Positions 17,722 to 27,112 of a stretch of 64,000 nucleotides of DNA are shown here, one piece after another (positions within the stretch are counted from its first letter, which is position 1; each line of letters opens with the position of its first letter). The stretch covers positions 62,001 through 126,000 of the forward strand of contig JBGORM010000005.1 in NCBI GenBank assembly GCA_041538185.1. Direction: 5' to 3'. A program made the position numbers and the translations under genes. This DNA is from Melioribacteraceae bacterium 4301-Me (GTDB lineage: Bacteria > Bacteroidota > Ignavibacteria > Ignavibacteriales > Melioribacteraceae). Under the pieces are notes generated by a model. The model was not told the origin of the DNA. It was given only the letters and a program-made list of their open reading frames with translations, and made no database searches.

Positions 17722-19707
17722 TTATTCTTTTTTAAAAGGGCTAAAAACTAGAGTATTATCTAAATCTAAAATTCTAGCGTAAAAGCCATATCCACCCAAG
17801 TTATTTTCTATTTTTAATAATAGTTTATTCCATCCTTTTTTTAAGTGCAATGGGATTTTAAATTGGTCTGGTTGTGCAATGTTTATTTTAAGAAATCTAA
17901 AAATCATTTCATCGTTCAGAAAAACTTTACTACCATCATCACTACTAAATAATAAAGGTAGGGTTTGTTCATAAGGAGAATAAACATAAGTCAAGGCATA
18001 AGTAACCACTAACTCATTTGGATTAACTAAGCCATATAATGAAAAGTACCCATTTGGAAGAGTTTTAATAAGCCTCCAGCTTATCTGTTGATTGTTTTGC
18101 CCAAAGTAGGTTTTAGTAGTGTCAAATTCTTTTTCGGGCAAGAATATTTCATCAAGTCCTAATCTATTTCCTTTTGAATCTTGTTTATTTGGATAGGGTC
18201 CTATAATATACCATTCAGGAATATAAGTTCTATTTGGTTCCAGTTTAAACGCATCCAAACCAACAAAAGAGCCTTTTGAGTTGGTATCTCGACCAGTATT
18301 AACAAGTTCAAGAATAATTTTGTTATTTACAGACCTAATTCCTTTTATAGTAATCTTACCTGCTGGGTATACTTCTGAATCATAACCAAAGATTTCACCA
18401 ACCTTTTCTCTTCTATACAAGACGTCAACGTTGCAATAATCTGGAGCCTTTGTGTAGTAAATATCTATATTATACTTATCGTCAAGCGGAGTAGGAATTG
18501 TAATTGAACATCCATTTAATTTTTCTTTTAGGTTGATTTTTAGCTGTTTAAAATTACTCCAATCTGGTCCATAATTATCCATTTTCTCAACAATAGTTTC
18601 AATATCATTCCCAACAACACTTAATGTTTCAGCTTCTATTACGTCATTGGGCACAGCTATTCTAAGAGGAATTCTCAACGAAGGTTTTAGCATGGGTGAA
18701 AATTTTTCGTGCGGTTCTTTTTGATACCAATACGCGGTGCTGCTATAATCAGCTATTTCAGAATTTTCTGTACCGTGCTCAATAGTAAATTTGATGGATT
18801 TGGTAAAGGGGATTTGGTCTCCAACCATAAACCTATAAGCTGCTATTCTTGCAGCAGAATCATCTTTAATAATAAGTCCATGATAAGGTGCCGAAAATTC
18901 GCCATGATTAAAATACCAACCACTAGTAAAAAAATCCTCAGTACCTGTACCATTAAGAGAAGGTTTTTTTTCACCGTCAACATAAACCATTTCATCGCCT
19001 TCCAAATACCAAAGCTGACCATTATAACTCTGCATACTCATGTTTAAACCAACGAATTGACCCTTTCCCTTAGCACTAAGAATTAAGTAATTATCTTTAC
19101 TCTTAGTCTTTAACTCTCTATTCCACCATGCATGGAAATATGCAACGTTTTGCGGAAGCGGATATTTAAGTTTTTGATATTCTATCTGATAATAAAAGGC
19201 ATAAACTTCCATCCCAGTTTGATTTACCACTTCTATTTTAGCGGATTTTTGAAATGGCATTGGAAAGTAGCAATAATATCCTCCGCTAGTCATTCCTGTA
19301 AACTCAGAGACATACTGCTTGTATTTAAATCCAGTACCAAAGAAATCCCCAATGGGCACTTCAACTGATGGATTTTTTTCACCGTCCCAATACATTTTTA
19401 TTAATAATCTTCTTAAAAAGTATGGGTCACGTGAATCAATTGTTACCCATATTCTGGTAATTAGACCTGGTCCTTTAATATTCGCAATAGTAGCTGTCTC
19501 CCCCTCTTTTATAGAAATTCTATCATTATTACCTCCGGTTGTATCGAAACTTGAAATCTCTACCAACTTACTATCTTTTAAGAATGGTAAACTTGATGGT
19601 GATAAAAGTTTTTCTATTTGAGACTGTGCTTTATAAGGCAGATTTAATAAAAGCATGACAGTAATTAAGGCAAAAAAATTCCAACCTGGTTTTTTATTAA
19701 AAATCAT
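17722..19707 (-). CDS. GH172 family (DUF2961) glycoside hydrolase
   Basis: 661 aa with a signal peptide (to about residue 29). Residues ~50-350 carry the DUF2961/GH172 core: GPGLITRIWVTIDS, GDFFGTGF, LWYLEGDE and GTGTEDFF. E236 and E257, 21 residues apart, fit the spacing of the two catalytic glutamates described for the alpha-fructofuranosidase/difructose dianhydride synthase founding member. The C-terminal ~350-660 holds beta domains, including a PA14-like or discoidin-like segment (FSSDDGSKVFLNDEMIF). Known members act on difructose dianhydride I or D-arabinofuranosides, forming oligomers. The actual substrate here is unknown. It follows the PorV-like gene by 30 nt in the same direction. 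Confidence 0.87.
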   Translation of the reverse strand: MIFNKKPGWNFFALITVMLLLNLPYKAQSQIEKLLSPSSLPFLKDSKLVEISSFDTTGGNNDRISIKEGETATIANIKGPGLITRIWVTIDSRDPYFLRRLLIKMYWDGEKNPSVEVPIGDFFGTGFKYKQYVSEFTGMTSGGYYCYFPMPFQKSAKIEVVNQTGMEVYAFYYQIEYQKLKYPLPQNVAYFHAWWNRELKTKSKDNYLILSAKGKGQFVGLNMSMQSYNGQLWYLEGDEMVYVDGEKKPSLNGTGTEDFFTSGWYFNHGEFSAPYHGLIIKDDSAARIAAYRFMVGDQIPFTKSIKFTIEHGTENSEIADYSSTAYWYQKEPHEKFSPMLKPSLRIPLRIAVPNDVIEAETLSVVGNDIETIVEKMDNYGPDWSNFKQLKINLKEKLNGCSITIPTPLDDKYNIDIYYTKAPDYCNVDVLYRREKVGEIFGYDSEVYPAGKITIKGIRSVNNKIILELVNTGRDTNSKGSFVGLDAFKLEPNRTYIPEWYIIGPYPNKQDSKGNRLGLDEIFLPEKEFDTTKTYFGQNNQQISWRLIKTLPNGYFSLYGLVNPNELVVTYALTYVYSPYEQTLPLLFSSDDGSKVFLNDEMIFRFLKINIAQPDQFKIPLHLKKGWNKLLLKIENNLGGYGFYARILDLDNTLVFSPFKKE

Positions 19708-19737
19708 ATATTACCAAAAAATATTTCTTTATAGATT

Positions 19738-20661
19738 TTATTCAAGATTTATCCCAATCCCAATTCTGTGTGCAACACCAAGTAGTCCAAAGCTGCTATA
19801 AGAATAATCAAATCGCGTATTAATATTAGATATGCTAAACTTTACACCCCCTCCAAAAGTAAAAGTTGCCACATCATAGTTAATTTTATACCCACCTCTT
19901 GCAAAAAATTGATTATGAAAATTCCATTCAATTCCTACTTGAGAGAGGGGTTTTCCATCGTTCGGTTTCAAGGCAGAAAAGCTAAGTATAACCTTCTGAT
20001 TTTCGTTTTCAATAGCATTAATTGACGCACCAAAAGTAAAAGCCGTTGGAAGTGGGTAGGATTCGTTTACAAATTTCACATTCGAACCAAAATTAGTGAT
20101 TGCCATAGCGAATTTAAACCCACGAAAGTCTGATGTATACATAGTTGCAATATCAACTGAAACAGCATCAGCTTTAAAATCTTTATATAAAGAGAGATTT
20201 ATATAACTAATTGTTGCACCAATGGTAACACGGTCAGTAAAAAATCTTGCATAACTTAATCCAAATCTATAATTCCCAGCATAAAAAGTTTCTCCAGTTC
20301 CATCAGGTTGAAGCGGGGTTCTTACTTTCATTTCATCTGTATACAAAGCAGTTACAGACAACCCAAAAGTTCCAAGTTCTTCAAATGAATGTGTAGCAGC
20401 AACAAAATCGTGATTAATACCAGCAAACCAAAAATTATGATTAAAGACAATATCAGTGCCCTTTATCCAAGGCAATTCTGCTGCATTATAATAAGTTGCT
20501 TCAGCTCCTTCCACTACAGAAATATAAGCATCTCCCATAGCTGTACCACGAGGACTTACGCCAATCTTTAAAAATTGGGCATCAGTGCTGCCTGGACGCT
20601 GATATTGTGCATAAGTAAGTAGAGGAATCATTATAAATATTATTATACCTCTGTGAATCAT
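19738..20661 (-). CDS. PorV/PorQ-family outer-membrane protein
   Basis: 307 aa; AAGGTGG ribosome-binding site; short signal peptide to about residue 19 (PLLTYAQ). The mature start QYQRPGSTDAQFLKIGVSPRGTAMGDAYISV and the following EATYYNAAELPWI are characteristic of the PorV/PorQ (UPF0164, FadL-like barrel) family. The remainder alternates beta strands and ends in GIGINLE. Family role: PorV shuttles and helps attach T9SS cargo at the cell surface. Placement within the glycan locus, beside two paralogous proteins with sorting-type C-termini, suggests a dedicated copy for these cargoes; this is inference, since generic PorV-like paralogs are common in this group. Confidence 0.85.
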   Translation of the reverse strand: MIHRGIIIFIMIPLLTYAQYQRPGSTDAQFLKIGVSPRGTAMGDAYISVVEGAEATYYNAAELPWIKGTDIVFNHNFWFAGINHDFVAATHSFEELGTFGLSVTALYTDEMKVRTPLQPDGTGETFYAGNYRFGLSYARFFTDRVTIGATISYINLSLYKDFKADAVSVDIATMYTSDFRGFKFAMAITNFGSNVKFVNESYPLPTAFTFGASINAIENENQKVILSFSALKPNDGKPLSQVGIEWNFHNQFFARGGYKINYDVATFTFGGGVKFSISNINTRFDYSYSSFGLLGVAHRIGIGINLE

Positions 20662-20693
20662 ATGTAAAACCCACCTTATTTTATTACAAACAC

Positions 20694-22481
20694 TTATTTT
20701 ATTATTACAAATTTTCCTACCTGCACTTGTTTAGTACTAAGGTCCTCAACAGTAAATAAATATATACCGCTAGAAACAGCTTGTCCAACATAGGAAGTTA
20801 AGTTCCAATCTTCGTAGCCTTTATTGGGATTATTATGATTAATAGTAAAGATATAGTCGCCAGCTAAAGAATAAATTTTAATTACGCAATTAGCCGGCAG
20901 ATTGATGAATTGAATTCTTCTATCCTGTTCCATCCATGTTGATCTTGTAATTTGAGGCTTTTCCCAAGGGGGATTGTATGAATAATAAGCAATATCACCC
21001 CGATAAGGATTAGGAACAACAGCTACCTCTCCAACTGTTTGTGGTGGTTCTGTGCCAGGCACTACAGTTTTAGCATTTGCAAAAATGCTCGATTCTTGTG
21101 AAGGAAAATTTATAGATTTATCTTCTTTTGAAAAGGCTGTTACAGAATAATAGTATTCAAAATTGTTTAACAATCCTTTATCTACGTATTCATGTTGGAG
21201 TCCAGTTTCATTGCCGTAGCCATCGTTAGCAATATCATACTCCCCTAATAAGGTCCAAGGACCTGAGATACTTTGTGTGCTTTTGTACAACCTATAACCT
21301 TCAAATGGTTGACTTACGCTATCACCTCTATTTGGGTCAAAATATGTTTCCGGATTAACATCGCCATCTTGAGGCTTCCAGCTTAAAATTACTTGGTGAT
21401 TCATTGTTTGAACTCTAAGCGGGGGAACAGGCGGAGGTGAGGGAACTTTAAAGTTTTTTTGAACAAGCCAATCCAATATCTTTAAATTTGCTAAAACACC
21501 ATTTACACCATGCCCAAGTATTTCTCCCACTTGAAAATGTAAAGTATCTCCTACATTTATATTAAAAGGCCCGAACGCAATAATAAACTGAGAACCTATA
21601 GGATCTTGCTGGTCTTCCATTATTACACCAGCAGCCATTTGCTTATAGCGCAATACATCATCCGACGGTGGCGCACCCATACCTTGTCCAGGATACCAGT
21701 TAAATGTCCATCTTATTGAATCAGCTAAAATGTTTTTAGGAGGGAATATTTTCATAGCTATAGGACTAACTGCATTACCATCCGCACCTCCTGGATTGTC
21801 AATGCCCATACCCATGTGTTTATCTTTGTAATAAACAGAGTAATCATCTAAAGCAAAATCCCAACTAGTTCCTCGATAACCAACGTTAGCATCTAACCAG
21901 TAAGCGATATATGCTTTTCTAAGGTTTACTTTTTTAGGTATGATATAGAAATTGTAAACTATCATTTGGTCTAAAGGAGGAGAAGCCCATGCATAGCTTG
22001 TTTGTATTACTTCTACATGTAAAGGCTTATGAGATGGTATGTTTGACAGGTTATCATCACTATATCTGCAAACAAAATCTTGATCTGAAATTCCCACATA
22101 CTTATGCCAATATGGTATATCAACTGTATCGTTCTTGTGAACGACCCATATAGAATCCCAAGGTTCTGCAGTAGGATAAAACTCAAAATTAGAATTCCAG
22201 CTTGTGGTAACAGAAACGGTAGTGTCACCTGTACTTTCATTAATAGCCCCAATCCAAATACCACCCTCACCTATATGCTCTTCAAAGCTTCCTCTAGGAA
22301 ATTCTGAGTATATAAGTCCTGGATAATCTGTCCCTGCACGCCATAGTGTTCCCATGTTTGTTACTAATTGTCTTACCTGGCCTACATCATGAACCTTGTA
22401 ATCTAGATGTGTTTTTTGTGCATATATATTCATAGTAAATATCACAGTAAACATTATTAGTATTCTTTTTTTCATAAGCAT
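20694..22481 (-). CDS. Surface protein, FN3-like domain and PNPYRG-type T9SS C-terminus (paralog A)
   Basis: 595 aa with a signal peptide (to about ...NIYAQ). The first ~340 residues are a beta-rich domain not recognised by name (DFVCRYSDDN, VIQTSYAWASPPLDQMIVYNFYII). A proline-rich hinge PSPPPVPPLRV leads into a fibronectin type III-like domain (~355-475). The last ~95 residues (VAVVPNPYRGDIAYYSYNPP, IKIYSLAGDY, GIYLFTVED, VGKFVIIK) are a variant T9SS sorting domain. The gene is co-directional with its paralog, starting 4 nt after that gene's stop. No SusD is present, so this pair may bind glycan at the surface for the adjacent TonB receptor (inference). Confidence 0.75.
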   Translation of the reverse strand: MLMKKRILIMFTVIFTMNIYAQKTHLDYKVHDVGQVRQLVTNMGTLWRAGTDYPGLIYSEFPRGSFEEHIGEGGIWIGAINESTGDTTVSVTTSWNSNFEFYPTAEPWDSIWVVHKNDTVDIPYWHKYVGISDQDFVCRYSDDNLSNIPSHKPLHVEVIQTSYAWASPPLDQMIVYNFYIIPKKVNLRKAYIAYWLDANVGYRGTSWDFALDDYSVYYKDKHMGMGIDNPGGADGNAVSPIAMKIFPPKNILADSIRWTFNWYPGQGMGAPPSDDVLRYKQMAAGVIMEDQQDPIGSQFIIAFGPFNINVGDTLHFQVGEILGHGVNGVLANLKILDWLVQKNFKVPSPPPVPPLRVQTMNHQVILSWKPQDGDVNPETYFDPNRGDSVSQPFEGYRLYKSTQSISGPWTLLGEYDIANDGYGNETGLQHEYVDKGLLNNFEYYYSVTAFSKEDKSINFPSQESSIFANAKTVVPGTEPPQTVGEVAVVPNPYRGDIAYYSYNPPWEKPQITRSTWMEQDRRIQFINLPANCVIKIYSLAGDYIFTINHNNPNKGYEDWNLTSYVGQAVSSGIYLFTVEDLSTKQVQVGKFVIIK

Positions 22482-22485
22482 ATTT

Positions 22486-24282
22486 CTACTTTATGATAAC
22501 AAATTTTCCGACCTGTACATTTCCAGTTGTTTTATCTTCTACAGTAAATAAATAAAGTCCACTAGAAATTGCCTGTCCAACACTCGAAGTTAAATTCCAG
22601 TCCTCATATCCTTTCTGAATGTCATTATGTTGCAAAGTAGTTATTAAATCACCTGCCAGTGTATATATCTTAATCTCACAATTAACTGGCAGATTAATAA
22701 ATTGTATTCTTCTATCTTGTTCCATCCACTGGTGACGAGAGCCTGTTGGCTTTTCCCAGGGTGGGTTGTAGGAATAGTAAGGCAAATCACCTCTATAAGG
22801 ATTAGGAACAACTGCTACAGCTCCAACATCATTCGGAGGCGAGGTGCCAGGAACTGCCGTTTTAGCATTTGCTGAAAGACTTGATTCTTGTTCTGGAAAA
22901 TTAATAGTAGCATCTGGTTTCGATAATGAAGTAACTGTATAATAATACTCGACATTGTTAAGCAAGCCAACATCTGTATATTGATATGCTAAACCTGTAT
23001 TGGGTCCAACATTATCATCGGCAATATCGTATTCACCCAGTAGCGTCCATGGACCTGAAGAGCTAATAGTGCTCTTATATACCCTATAACCCTCAAAAGG
23101 TTTTGTTATGCCATCAGTTCTATTAACATCAATAAACTCTTCAGGATTAATATCACCTGGTCGAGGTTTCCAGTCTAAAATAACTTTTTTGTCGTCGGTT
23201 TTAATACGTAAGGGTGGAGGCGGTGGAGGCGATGGAATCTTAAAATTTCTTTCTACGAGCCATTGTACAAATTTTGCATTAGCCTGAAGACCTTCTATGC
23301 CTTTTCCACAAATAAATGCAATTGTAAAATGAAGTGTGTCACCAACGTTCATTTTATAAGGACCGACAGAAACAAAGCCCTTAGTACCATCTCCTGTGCT
23401 TATTTGATCTTCCATAATTTTACCAGAGGAAATTTGGCTGTATCTTTGATTATCCAAACTAGGCAACCCTTGTTGCCTACCATTATACCACGTAAATGTT
23501 GTTGATAAGTCACCTTCTAAATTATTATTTGGCGGGAATATTTTATTTCCGATAGGACTAATAGCCTGTCCATCAACACCACCAGGTAAATCCAAACATA
23601 TTTGCATCATTTCATTTTTTTGAAAATAGGTTATATCATCTAAAGCATAGTCCGTATACGTATTGTTGCCAACATTACCATTCATCCAGCTAGTTAAAAA
23701 AACATGTTTCAAGTTGTATTTTCTTGATATAATAAAATATTCAACCACAATAAAATCGCTCAAAGGTTCAGATGCCCATGCGTGACTAATTTGAATTACC
23801 TCTAAGCCAAGTGGATGATGATTAGGTACTCTAAGACTAACAGGTCCATAGTCAGTATATCTACAAACAAAGTCTTGATCGGATTTACCCACATACTTAT
23901 TCCAATATGGAATATCCACAGTGTCATTTTTCGATACAACCCAAATAGTATCCCACATTGCATCCGAAGGGTAAAATTCTTTAGGTGAACCTTCACCCTC
24001 TGCTACTGATACATAGTTTACAGAATCTAAAGTTGCTCCGACCCACAACCCAGCATCAGCAATGTGTTCTTCTGAGCTGTTAGGGGGATATTCACAATTT
24101 ATTAAGCCGGGGTAATTAAATAGACCATCACCAACTGCATTAAACTCGCCAGTGTTGGTTACTACAAGACGTATTTTACCAATGTTGTGCAGTTTCCAAT
24201 CAAGCGTTACATTTTGTGAATATATATATTTAGAAAACAAGGTCGCGATCATAAACGAGAGAAAAAAAATTCTTTTTATCAT
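22486..24282 (-). CDS. Surface protein, FN3-like domain and PNPYRG-type T9SS C-terminus (paralog B)
   Basis: 598 aa, same architecture as the next gene and alignable throughout: N-terminal signal peptide, domain of ~340 residues with DFVCRYTDYG and VIQISHAWASEPLSDFIVVEYFII, hinge PSPPPPPPLRI, FN3-like domain, and the sorting-type end VAVVPNPYRGDLPYYSYNPP to VGKFVIIK. Shared near-identical blocks (WMEQDRRIQFINLP, SSGLYLFTVED) indicate a duplication within the locus. It starts 40 nt after the TonB receptor stop. Probable role: cell-surface glycan capture or structural partner of the receptor; unproven. Confidence 0.75.
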   Translation of the reverse strand: MIKRIFFLSFMIATLFSKYIYSQNVTLDWKLHNIGKIRLVVTNTGEFNAVGDGLFNYPGLINCEYPPNSSEEHIADAGLWVGATLDSVNYVSVAEGEGSPKEFYPSDAMWDTIWVVSKNDTVDIPYWNKYVGKSDQDFVCRYTDYGPVSLRVPNHHPLGLEVIQISHAWASEPLSDFIVVEYFIISRKYNLKHVFLTSWMNGNVGNNTYTDYALDDITYFQKNEMMQICLDLPGGVDGQAISPIGNKIFPPNNNLEGDLSTTFTWYNGRQQGLPSLDNQRYSQISSGKIMEDQISTGDGTKGFVSVGPYKMNVGDTLHFTIAFICGKGIEGLQANAKFVQWLVERNFKIPSPPPPPPLRIKTDDKKVILDWKPRPGDINPEEFIDVNRTDGITKPFEGYRVYKSTISSSGPWTLLGEYDIADDNVGPNTGLAYQYTDVGLLNNVEYYYTVTSLSKPDATINFPEQESSLSANAKTAVPGTSPPNDVGAVAVVPNPYRGDLPYYSYNPPWEKPTGSRHQWMEQDRRIQFINLPVNCEIKIYTLAGDLITTLQHNDIQKGYEDWNLTSSVGQAISSGLYLFTVEDKTTGNVQVGKFVIIK

Positions 24283-24322
24283 AAATGTGGCGTAATGTTA
24301 ATAATAATGATGCCTAAATGAA

Positions 24323-27097
24323 TTACCAATCAACTCTTATCCCAAGTTGCGCATATCTTCCAGTAGAAAACTGCCTTGGGTCCATTAGCCTGTACATCGT
24401 ATACCAGTCATAATATACATTTGTACCTGGTTGAACATCACCATACTTATATGGTTTACCTGTCCAATTATTAAATCCGTAAGCAATTTGAACATTTTTT
24501 TGATCAAAAATATTGAATACATCTAGTTCTAAACTAAGTGAAATCCCACCTATTATATCGAAACTCTTTGTAAATCTAACGTCTGTTTGTGTTGTTATTG
24601 GTCCAGTTGCAGAATTTGCTAATTTTTGTGCATCGGCTTGACTAAAAGTACCTGGTGTATAAGGCTGTCCAGATGAAAAATTAGAAAGCACCGTCAAGGA
24701 CCAATTATCAGGTAGTTGAACACCAAATAAATTTATTTGCTTTCCTTTGGGGGAGCTAATCGTACCTTGGAAAACAATCTGATGTCTAATGTCCCAATCA
24801 AGTCTAGTTTCACGAATTGGATTTGGAAAATCTGTTAAAGAACGAATGTAATCTGCAAAGGCAGATGAAGAATAACCATTAGCCCATTGCACTGTATAGG
24901 TTAGTTTTCCCGAAATAAAATTTGAGTAAAGTTTGTTAAGGGTAAATTCAAGACCCCTTGCCCTTGAGTAGCCAATATTATCATACAAATCAACTGGTAT
25001 TCCTAATGCAGCTTTTAAGTGTGTAGTACCAACTTGTTTTGATATATCCTTTGCATAGCTTTTAATATCTAGACCCCAATCCTGACCAATCTGATAAGTC
25101 AAGCCGAATTCATACTGAATTGTTCGCTCGAAGTCCAGTTTTGGATTACCCGTAAAGGAACCACTATAAGGGTCACGATAATAGAACTGTAACTCAGGTA
25201 ATTGGATAAAATGCCCATAGGAAAAATAAGTGACCATTTTTTCTGATATTGGGAACGAAATTCCGAATCTAGGGCTAAATTGATATTTGAAGAGACTCCA
25301 ATCGGCTTTAAAACCCGTTGCATCTTCCCATTGTTGCTTCCAACCTGGGTCGTCAACTGTCTTCCCTAAATAAAACCAATCCCAACGAATTCCAGCATTT
25401 ATTATTAAGAATTCTTTTTCAAATTTATCTTGGATGTAAGCGCTGCCAATCCAAGGGTAAGTGTGAAACACCCATCTATATTGTCCAAACTCAGGAAATG
25501 GTCCTGGAGGAGGCGGTACTTTTGGTCCATTATTATACAGATATTCACCATAATTTGATAATTTAGTACCTCCATCTTCTATATCGACATAACTCAAGTC
25601 ATTGTATTTTATTGTAGCACCAATTTTAATAAGATGATCGGGGAGTATTTGCGAGGTTAAATCGGTAATAAAAGAAAAGGTAGAGGTGTTATCATCTCTC
25701 CAAATTGCCTGAAAGCTATCGCCAGCATAAAATCCTGTTAATGGGTCATAATAAGGAGCTTTAATTATAGACGAGTCAATCCAGCCATTTGGAGTTTGTC
25801 TTATTACCCAGTAGTCTGCCGGGGTACGCTTGTCTAGGTCCTCATGGTACTTAACTCCCAAATAACCAAATCTAACATTCATAAATGTAGATTGAGAAAA
25901 AATGTGTTTGTACTGGATGTTTAATTCATTGTTAAACCTAAGATAGCCAGGGGTATTGTCAGGGTAATATTTCCATAGCCAATCAAATTGACTCCAGTAA
26001 TTCCATGAGCCGTTATAATTTATTATCAATTGGGAATTTTTTGATATATCCCAATTAATTTTGGCAGTAAGTGTAGCTGTATTGCTCTGTTTTTCGGTGA
26101 ATTCGATACCAAATAAGTTTATTTTATTTCGTATGCGGTTATTATTATATGGTGTATTAGTCATATTAATTGTTGCATTTAGAAAGTAATAAAGTTGACC
26201 AGGCACATTAATTCCTAGCGCTGGTAATAAATTTCGTGTAATTGGTTCTGGTCCTCCAAAGAAAATTGTAGCATATTGTGTTTTATAATTCTCTCCCAAG
26301 AATTTGAAGCTATCATTTCTATATTCAACACCTCCGGTAAATTTTTCACTACCCGTTCTTGTAGTTATATTTACCACTCCAGACTGAGCTTCCCCATATT
26401 CGGCATTAAATGCACCTGTTAACAGTTGTACTTGTTGAACAGAGTTAACATCAAGATCAAGCACACTTCTGCCCCCATAAAGCGGGTGTGTAACTGGCAT
26501 TCCATCTACAAGGAATAAAATCTCTCCACCGCGCCCTCCTCTAATATGGATATCTTTTACACTTTGGTCTCTAACCTGCAATTGTGTATCACCAAGAGGC
26601 ACAAGCTGTGGTGCAGTGCCTATTACGGTTCCGCCTTGTAGCTTAAAAATATCGGAAGTAGTCTGTAAGCCTGGTACATTTTTTATATCTTCTCTCGTAA
26701 CAGTTCTTTCGGTATTAGTAACATCTTTTTGAATTATTTTTTGTTGTGCTGTTACCACAACAGTCGGGGTCTGAATTGTAGTAGGCTCTAACTGCACATC
26801 AATTTGAGAAGTAAGGTCAGCTCTCACTAAAACATTTTCGACCGTAATTGTATGATAACCTATCATAGAAATTTTTAGAGTGTAAGTATCAGGCGGAACC
26901 CCAATTATATAGTATTGTCCATCTTCGCCGCTTGCAGCCCCCATTGTAGTGCCAACCAAAACAACATTAGCACCCAAAAGTGGTTCTCCCGTTTCTTTGT
27001 CTGTGATTTTACCTGCTATTTTGCCAGAACCAGAAGCAAATACTTTAACAGCAAGTAAACTAATTAGCATCAAAATTTTAATTTTGTTGCTTTTCAA
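24323..27097 (-). CDS. TonB-dependent receptor with carboxypeptidase-regulatory N-domain
   Basis: 924 aa. The start is TTG at 27097, set by AAGGAG 8 nt upstream that lies right after the stop of the preceding gene. Signal peptide ~1-22; carboxypeptidase-D regulatory-like beta domain ~24-110 (GKIAGKITDKETGEPLLGANV); TonB-box-like TVVVTAQ ~113-119; plug ~125-250 (IHIRGGRGGEILFLVDGMPV, GAFNAEYGEAQSGVVNI); then a 22-strand-type barrel ending in a terminal aromatic (LGIRVDW). It is an outer-membrane importer energised by TonB-ExbBD. This is the SusC-like component of the glycan locus, although no SusD gene accompanies it. Confidence 0.92.
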   Translation of the reverse strand: MKSNKIKILMLISLLAVKVFASGSGKIAGKITDKETGEPLLGANVVLVGTTMGAASGEDGQYYIIGVPPDTYTLKISMIGYHTITVENVLVRADLTSQIDVQLEPTTIQTPTVVVTAQQKIIQKDVTNTERTVTREDIKNVPGLQTTSDIFKLQGGTVIGTAPQLVPLGDTQLQVRDQSVKDIHIRGGRGGEILFLVDGMPVTHPLYGGRSVLDLDVNSVQQVQLLTGAFNAEYGEAQSGVVNITTRTGSEKFTGGVEYRNDSFKFLGENYKTQYATIFFGGPEPITRNLLPALGINVPGQLYYFLNATINMTNTPYNNNRIRNKINLFGIEFTEKQSNTATLTAKINWDISKNSQLIINYNGSWNYWSQFDWLWKYYPDNTPGYLRFNNELNIQYKHIFSQSTFMNVRFGYLGVKYHEDLDKRTPADYWVIRQTPNGWIDSSIIKAPYYDPLTGFYAGDSFQAIWRDDNTSTFSFITDLTSQILPDHLIKIGATIKYNDLSYVDIEDGGTKLSNYGEYLYNNGPKVPPPPGPFPEFGQYRWVFHTYPWIGSAYIQDKFEKEFLIINAGIRWDWFYLGKTVDDPGWKQQWEDATGFKADWSLFKYQFSPRFGISFPISEKMVTYFSYGHFIQLPELQFYYRDPYSGSFTGNPKLDFERTIQYEFGLTYQIGQDWGLDIKSYAKDISKQVGTTHLKAALGIPVDLYDNIGYSRARGLEFTLNKLYSNFISGKLTYTVQWANGYSSSAFADYIRSLTDFPNPIRETRLDWDIRHQIVFQGTISSPKGKQINLFGVQLPDNWSLTVLSNFSSGQPYTPGTFSQADAQKLANSATGPITTQTDVRFTKSFDIIGGISLSLELDVFNIFDQKNVQIAYGFNNWTGKPYKYGDVQPGTNVYYDWYTMYRLMDPRQFSTGRYAQLGIRVDW

Positions 27098-27112
27098 AAC
27101 TAATTCTCCTTT

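Noticed and set aside
20694-24282. SusD homologs as the usual partner of the TonB receptor
   Set aside because: Both proteins lack a lipobox and the helical TPR-like SusD pattern; they are beta-rich with an FN3-like domain and sorting-type C-terminus.
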